From Neocallimastix lanati (nom. inval.) (taxonomy: Eukaryota > Neocallimastigomycota > Neocallimastigomycetes > Neocallimastigales > Neocallimastigaceae), in assembly GCA_016946835.1 (NCBI GenBank), contig JACVTC010000205.1, positions 55,001-87,500 of the forward strand: a stretch of DNA of 32,500 nucleotides, written 5' to 3'. Below, one piece after another: positions 26,994 to 32,500 of this stretch; position 1 is the stretch's first letter, and the number at the start of each line of letters is the position of its first letter. The position numbers and the translations under genes are program-made. Below the pieces are notes generated by a model. It was not told the DNA's origin, did not search any database, and worked only from the letters and a program-made list of their open reading frames with translations.

Positions 26994-27722
26994 TTATTGG
27001 ATTTGAATAGAATGCTTATATTCATTCTTTTGAGGTTCCATCTTTTTAAGAGTAACTTCTAAAACACCATTTTCCATTTTAGCTTGAATATTATTTATAT
27101 CAGCATTTTCAGGAATACTAAATGATCTTGAAAATTTACCATAACTACATTCTATTTTACTGAATTTCTTATTATTTTCTTCTTTATTATTATTTTCTTT
27201 CTTATTATTATTTTTAGTTTCTTTTTGTTCTTCCTTTATGGTTTCTTTATTTTCATTGGCATCTTTTTTGGAATTTTCATCTTTAGTAGAATCCTTATTG
27301 GAATCCTTATTAGATTCTATTTTAGAATTCTTATCAGAATTATCAATAATAGTTTCTCTTTCACCTGAAATAGTTAAAACACGATCATCATCTGAAAGTT
27401 CCATTTTAACTTGATCCTTATTCATACCTGGTAAATCAGCATGAATATAATAATTATTTTCATCTTCACTCAAATTAATCTTTGGACTGAAATCAATAGA
27501 TTTTAATACATTACTATTGAATGTCTTAGAAATTTGATCTTTTAAATTCTTAACTGGATTATACGATAAATATGGATAAGGATATAAAGAAGGGAAAGTA
27601 ATCAAAGGATGATTTAAAAATTCATTTTCCAAATCATTTTCGATATCATCGAAAAATGAATCTCTAATTAAAGAATTATTTCTTCTTATAGATAAAGGAT
27701 ATTCACGAATGAATAAAGACAT
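26994..27722 (-). CDS. Small heat-shock protein (Hsp20), copy 3
   Basis: 242 aa and intact. N-terminal arm RRNNSLIRDSFFDDIENDLE; split alpha-crystallin domain with HADLPGMNKDQVKMEL, DRVLTISGERE, then the charged insert (NSDKNSKIESNKDSNKDSTK), then KFSKIECSYGKFSRSFSIPE and GVLEVTLKK; C-terminal IQI. Copy-specific changes include Lys61 in place of Glu, Phe-Ser-Lys in place of Tyr-Ser-Arg after the insert, and NEYKHS in place of NEHKHS. DRVLTIS is shared with copy 4, TLKK and the 3' flank with copy 1. The same ATG and single exon as the other copies. Intact core motifs suggest a working chaperone. Confidence 0.93.
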   Translation of the reverse strand: MSLFIREYPLSIRRNNSLIRDSFFDDIENDLENEFLNHPLITFPSLYPYPYLSYNPVKNLKDQISKTFNSNVLKSIDFSPKINLSEDENNYYIHADLPGMNKDQVKMELSDDDRVLTISGERETIIDNSDKNSKIESNKDSNKDSTKDENSKKDANENKETIKEEQKETKNNNKKENNNKEENNKKFSKIECSYGKFSRSFSIPENADINNIQAKMENGVLEVTLKKMEPQKNEYKHSIQIQ

Positions 27723-28491
27723 TTTTATTTTTTTATTTATTATTGTTTGTTTTATTAATTAATTTATTTTGTAATTTTCTTTTATTTAATTGTTTTTGAT
27801 AAGCGAAATTTTTTATTTTTTTATTAAAGCGTTTAAAATTATTTAAATATTTATTATTTATATTTTTAAATATAAAAAAATTAATGAAGAAAATATTTTT
27901 ATTCAAGGATATGAGTGTTATTTATACTTTTTTTTTTTGAAATAAAATTGTAAAAATAATATTTATTATCTTTAAATATAAAGTTTTCTAGTAATTCTTT
28001 TTAATAAAGAATGCGTTGATAATAAAAAAAAAATTTTTTTTTTAACCTCTTTACCGTATATAATATATATATAAAATACATTTACTAAATTAATTTCTAC
28101 AAATTTCTACATTTTCTATTTATTCTATATAATGTATTATTACCATGTAAAATTATTATGTAATTAAGAAATTTTCAAATATTATTAATTTCTATTGGAT
28201 AAAAATCGTAAATTTTAATTAATATAAAATTTTTTTATTTAAATTATCCTGTTAATTATTTATTTATCAATTAATAATTTATACATTAAAAAAAAAATTT
28301 TTAATAAAGAAATTTCTTTAATGATAGAAAAGAAAAAAAAATTATATCTTTTTAAAAATTATAAAATTGTATTTTGAATTTCTTGTTATTAATACTACGA
28401 TTCAAAATCGAAAAAAGAAAAAAAAACTATTTCCATGATCATATCAATAAAAAAATAAATAAATTCACTAAAATTTTATCAAAATTTATTA

Positions 28492-28555
<64 letters not shown>

Positions 28556-28635
28556 ACATAAGAAATTGAACATTGAAAATTTAAAACAACTTTAATAAAA
28601 TGTTTCTTGTAATTTATACTATATATAATGCTTTC

Positions 28636-28686
<51 letters not shown>

Positions 28687-29188
28687 AACTTTAAGTAATA
28701 CTTTATAATTCAATTATTCATACTAATTATATTGAAATAAAAAATAAATAATATATATATATATATTTTATTTTTATTATATGCATTAATAAAATCTAAA
28801 TATATACTTCTTTGATTTTTATTTTAGCATATTTGTAATAAAAAGTATAAAAATTTATGTAATATTTTTATTTTTCACTTTTGTAAGTTTTTTAATATTA
28901 AAATATAATATATAATTTAAAAATATTTATAAAAAAATATAGATATTATTTTATAACAAACTTTTAATTATTTTATTTTATTTTATATTTATATAAATGA
29001 TTCTTTATTATTACAATTAAAAAGTAAATATTATGTAATTAGTTATTCTTATTAATTAAATATTATATTTAATAATTTTATAAAAAAATTAATATATATA
29101 TATAATTTACAAAGATTTTATATTTAAAAAACCATGAAATAATTAATTTAAAAATAGATATTTAAAATAAATTATTATAATATTAAAC

Positions 29189-29219
<31 letters not shown>

Positions 29220-29677
29220 AATAAAACCAAACAAATACTATTAATTGAAAATACTCTAATAAAACTAAAAAAAAAAAATATTAATTTTTTTATTTTATTT
29301 TATGATATTTTTATTTTTTAAAACACAAAAATAAGATAAAAACAAATAAAAATTCTTTATTTTATTTTTTTTCTAATATTTTTTATTTTTTTTATTTATT
29401 TACAATATTTATTATTTACAATATTTCAAAATAAATTAATAGCTAAATAATTATAAATAGTTATGATAGTTTTTGGAAATGGTATAATAAATAATATAAT
29501 ATTTAATTTATATTATTTATATCTATTTAAACTAAAGTATTCTTTTAATATTATAATTTTTATTTTTAAAATTGGTAAAAAAAGTTTATATATTAAATAA
29601 TATATTACTTAAAATTTATGATAGATATATTACTTAACACAATTAAATTTTATTTAAGACTTCTAAAGTTAGAAATT
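27723..29677. other. Intergenic spacer, copy 3 promoter and copy 4 3' flank, with a poly-A insertion
   Basis: This keeps the block order of the other spacers, with a heat-shock-element-like GAAATTTCTTTAA at 28309-28321, 587 bp upstream of copy 3. A TTTA/ATT microsatellite lies at ~28484-28554. Between AATGCTTTC and the conserved GCATTAATAAAATC, which are almost adjacent in the copy 1 and copy 2 spacers, about 140 bp are added (28635-28770). The addition starts with 50 A. This accounts for most of the extra spacing to copy 4. No gene. Confidence 0.65.
28635..28684. repeat. 50-nt A tract inside a repeat unit
   Basis: Fifty consecutive A following CTTTCC. The tract is absent from the equivalent positions of the two neighbouring units. 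It may be an insertion with a poly-A tail or a junction of the duplication. Confidence 0.85.
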
Positions 29678-30388
29678 TTATTGAATTTGAATAGAATGCT
29701 TATGTTCATTCTTTTGAGGTTCCATCTTTTTAAGAATAACTTCTAAAACACCATTTTCCATTTTAGCTTGAATATTATTTATATCAGCATTTTCAGGAAT
29801 ACTAAATGATCTTGAAAATTTACCATAACTACATTCTATTCTACTGTATTTCTTATTATTTTCTTCTTTATTATTATTTTTAGTTTCTTTTTGTTCTTCC
29901 TTTATGGTTTCTTTATTTTCATTGGCATCTTTTTTGGAATTTTCATCTTTAATGGAATCCTTATTAGCATCATTATTAGAATCTTTTTTATAATTCTTAT
30001 CAGAATCATCAATAATAATTTCTCTTTCACCTGAAATAGTTAAAACACGATCATCATCTGAAAGTTCCATTTTAACTTGATCCTTATTCATACCTGGTAA
30101 ATCAGCGTGAATATAATAATTATTTTCATCTTCACTCAAATTAATCTTTGGACTAAAATCAATAGATTTTAATACATTACTATTGAATGTCTTAGAAATT
30201 TGATCTTCTAAATTCTTAACTGGATTATATGATAAATATGGATATGGATATAAAGAAGGGAAAGTAATCAAAGGATGATTTAAAAGTTCATTTTCTAAAT
30301 CATTTTCGATATCATTGAAAAATGAATCTCTCAATAAAGAACTATTTCTTCTTATAGATAAAGGATATTCTCGAATGAATAAAGACAT
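29678..30388 (-). CDS. Small heat-shock protein (Hsp20), copy 4
   Basis: 236 aa, taking the ATG at 30388 that matches all other copies. The frame stays open upstream to an ATG at 30571, adding 61 residues, but that stretch is the AT-rich 5' flank shared by the array and is read as UTR. N-terminal arm RRNSSLLRDSFFNDIENDLE; alpha-crystallin core HADLPGMNKDQVKMEL and DRVLTISGERE; the shortest insert among the minus-strand copies (KKDSNNDANKDSIKDE, with the KKENN unit missing); then KYSRIECSYGKFSRSFSIPE, GVLEVILKK and the IQI tail. It is divergent to copy 5 with about 1.15 kb between start codons. The promoter-proximal flank is like copy 3; the 3' flank and ILKK are like copy 2. Confidence 0.92.
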   Translation of the reverse strand: MSLFIREYPLSIRRNSSLLRDSFFNDIENDLENELLNHPLITFPSLYPYPYLSYNPVKNLEDQISKTFNSNVLKSIDFSPKINLSEDENNYYIHADLPGMNKDQVKMELSDDDRVLTISGEREIIIDDSDKNYKKDSNNDANKDSIKDENSKKDANENKETIKEEQKETKNNNKEENNKKYSRIECSYGKFSRSFSIPENADINNIQAKMENGVLEVILKKMEPQKNEHKHSIQIQ

Positions 30389-31539
30389 TTTTCTTTTTTG
30401 GTTTATTATTGTTTGTTTATTAATTAATTTATTTTGTAGTTTTGTTTTATTTAATTGTTTTTGATAAGCGTAATTTTTTATTTTTTTATTAAATCGTTTA
30501 AAATTATTTAAATATTTATTATTTATATTTTTAAATATAAAAAAATTAATGAAGAAAATATTTTTATTCAAGGATATGAGTGTTATTTATACTTTTTTTT
30601 TTTGAAATCAAACTGTAAAAATAATATTTATTATCTTTAAATATAAAGTTTTTCTAGTAATTCTTTTTAGTAAAGAATAAGTTTTTGATAAAAAAATTTA
30701 ACCTATTTAGAATATATAAAATTTATATAAAATATATGTGTGAAAGGGATTAAATTTTATTCATTTACTAAATTAATTTCTATAAATTTCTACATTATCC
30801 TTTTTTTTCTATACTTTAATGTAATGTATTATATTCATTATAACTATGTATAATTATTATGTAATTAAAATATATAAAATTTTAATTAATTTCTATTGAA
30901 AATTGATAAAAGTCTCAATATTTGTTTTTATATAAACTTTATTTATTTGAAGCAAAAGGCTTATTTTATAAGAAGACATAATTTAATGCTATTTATATAT
31001 ACAAAATACATTTAATGGATCATACATATTTTAATACATTAAATACATTTTTCATATTAACTATATAAAATTTATTCTAATATTTTTAAAAATGGTATTT
31101 TTGTTAAAAAAAACGAAAAACGAAAAAATATTATATATATATATATTCATTTTTAGTTCTTTCATCTTTATTATTTTACTCATTTTTTTGTACATATATA
31201 AAATTTATATAAATTATATGTGTGAAAGAGGTTAAATTTTTTTTTATTATCAATGCATTCTTTATTAAAAAGAATTACTAGAAAACTTTATTTTTAAAGA
31301 TAATATTATTTTTACAATATAATTTTGAAAAAAAGTATAAATAATACTCATATCCTTGAATAAAAATATTTTCTTCATTAATCGTTTATATTTAAAAATA
31401 TAAATAAAAAATATTTAAATAATTTTAAACGCTTTAATAAAAAATTAAAAAAATTCGCTAATCAAAAATAATTTAATATACAAAAACAAAATTTAAAAAA
31501 ATTAATTAATAAACCAAACAATAATAAATAAACAATAAA
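30389..31539. other. Divergent intergenic region between Hsp20 copies 4 and 5
   Basis: The outer parts (30389-~30697 and ~31235-31539) are inverted copies of each other. Each holds the proximal promoter and 5' UTR of its gene (AGGATATGAG on the left, CTCATATCCTTG on the right). The centre is unpaired. It contains a palindromic segment at ~30695-30758 like the one upstream of copy 2, and a related GTGTGAAAGAGGTTAAATTT at ~31219-31238. The conserved distal block with the heat-shock-element-like site is missing here. No gene. Confidence 0.6.
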
Positions 31540-32253
31540 ATGTCATTATTCATTCGCAAATATCCTTTATCTATAAAAAGAAATAATTCTTTATTTAAAG
31601 ATTCATTTTTCGATGATATTGAAAGTGATTTGGAAAATGAATTTTTAAATCATCCTTTGATTACTTTCCCTTCTTTATATCCTTATCCATATTTATCGTA
31701 TAATCTAGTTAAGAATTTAGAAGATCAAATTTCTAAGACATTCAATAGTAATGTATTAAAATCTATTAATTTCAATCCAAAGATTAATTTGGGTGAAGAT
31801 AAAAATAATTATTATATTCACGCTGATTTACCAGGTATGAATAAGGATCAAGTTAAAATGGAACTTTCAGATGATGATCGTATTTTAACTATTTCAGGTG
31901 AAAGAGAAACTATTATTGATAACTCTGAAAATAATTCTAAAAATGATTTTAATAAGGATTCTACTAAAGATGAAAATATCAAAAAAGATGCCAATGAAAA
32001 TAAAGAAACCATAAAGGAAGAACAAAAAGAAACTAATAATAATAAGAAAGAAAATAATAATAAAGAAGAAAATAATAAGAAATACAGTAGAATAGAATGT
32101 AGTTATGGTAAATTTTCAAGATCATTTAATATTCCTGAAAATGCTTAAATAAATAATATTCAAGCTAAAATGGAAAATGGTGTTTTAGAAGTTACTCTTA
32201 AAAAGATGGAACCTCAAAAGAATGAACATAAACATTCTATTCAAATTCAATAA
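31540..32253 (+). pseudogene. Small heat-shock protein (Hsp20), inverted copy 5, premature stop
   Basis: This copy starts like the others (MSLFIRKYPLSIKRNNSLFK) and holds the N-terminal arm, the first half of the alpha-crystallin domain, the charged insert and KYSRIECSYGKFSRSFNIPE. It then stops at TAA 32146-32148, after 202 residues, where all other copies have an Asp codon (GAT) in ENADINNIQ. The same frame continues intact to TAA at 32251-32253 (NNIQAKMENGVLEVTLKKME, then the IQI tail). The 202-aa product would lack the last beta strands of the domain and the IXI motif, so normal dimer or oligomer assembly is unlikely. Several residues unique to this copy (Lys7, Leu57, Gly85, Lys88) suggest relaxed selection. 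N-terminal sequence is closest to copy 1. Confidence 0.85.
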
Positions 32254-32500
32254 ATTTCTATATATTGAAATCTTATATTAATTTTAATTGTATTAAATAA
32301 TATAACTGTTAAAAATTTTAAGTAATTTATTATTTAATATATTAACTTTTTTACCAATTTTGAAAATAAAAACTATAATATTAAAAAGAATACTTCAGTT
32401 TAAATAGATATAAATTATATAAATTAAATATTATATTATTTATTATACCATTTCCAAAAACTATCATAACTATTTATAATTATTTAACTAATAATTTATT
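32254..32500. other. Inverted 3' flank of the Hsp20 array
   Basis: Reverse complement of the 3' flank seen after copies 1-4, including ACCATTTCCAAAAACTATCA. It continues past the window edge, so further array units may lie beyond. Confidence 0.8.

Larger units (their letters stand above)
20900..32500. repeat. Segmental Hsp20 array: four tandem units plus one inverted unit
   Basis: Four minus-strand genes have start codons at 22580, 25148, 27722 and 30388, spaced 2568, 2574 and 2666 bp. Similarity extends through 3' flanks (ATAGTTTTTGGAAATGGTAT in each) and 5' flanks (ATACTACGATTCAAAATCG at about 23252, 25832 and 28392). The fifth unit is inverted, and its 3' flank (ATACCATTTCCAAAAACTAT at about 32445) runs off the window. 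So whole units of gene plus flanks were duplicated, not single ORFs. Confidence 0.92.

Noticed and set aside
28374-28595. 73-codon plus-strand frame
   Set aside because: It lies in the repeated spacer and is not preserved in the matching spacers of the other units; its end is the TTTA microsatellite.
30389-30571. 61-residue N-terminal extension of Hsp20 copy 4
   Set aside because: The upstream ATG lies in AT-rich 5' flank shared by the array; all other copies start at the equivalent MSLF ATG.

Overview
The window is a very AT-rich eukaryotic nuclear locus. Intergenic DNA is almost only A and T, with long A/T homopolymers and AAT/ATT microsatellites, while genes are islands of more balanced composition. 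Pure-AAT poly-asparagine, a big ankyrin-repeat gene, relics of Copia, LINE and other retroelements, and one short spliceosomal-type intron fit best with an anaerobic gut fungus (Neocallimastigomycota). A dictyostelid is the main alternative. The assignment is inferred from style and family content, not from a marker gene.

Layout. 1-1018: the 3' end of a dead Ty1/Copia element (broken RNase H region, polypurine tract, LTR of about 201 bp). 1019-7179: gene-free, with an AAT microsatellite of almost 800 bp, minisatellites and a few odd GC-richer islets. 7180-9276: an intact single-exon ankyrin-repeat gene. 9277-10379: gene-free. 10380-11660: a wrecked LINE reverse transcriptase followed by another degraded element. 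11605-15654: gene-free, with palindromic and tandem repeat structures. 15655-15925: a broken retropepsin fragment. 15926-17317: gene-free, with a 57-bp minisatellite. 17318-20145: a Stealth-family phosphotransferase gene whose first exon (signal anchor) is joined to the main exon across a proposed 200-bp phase-1 intron. 20146-32500: a segmental array of five near-identical small heat-shock protein (Hsp20) genes. Four lie on the minus strand in tandem units of about 2.57-2.67 kb, and the fifth is inverted on the plus strand and carries a premature stop.

How genes relate. The ankyrin, Stealth and Hsp20 genes show no shared pathway. The Hsp20 cluster is the one clear multi-gene unit: its copies share coding sequence and 1-2 kb of flanks, with similarity patterns that differ along the unit. 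That points to recent duplication plus unequal exchange or gene conversion. All five copies carry a long K/E/N-rich insert in the alpha-crystallin domain. No tRNA, rRNA, CRISPR or bacterial-type operon was found.
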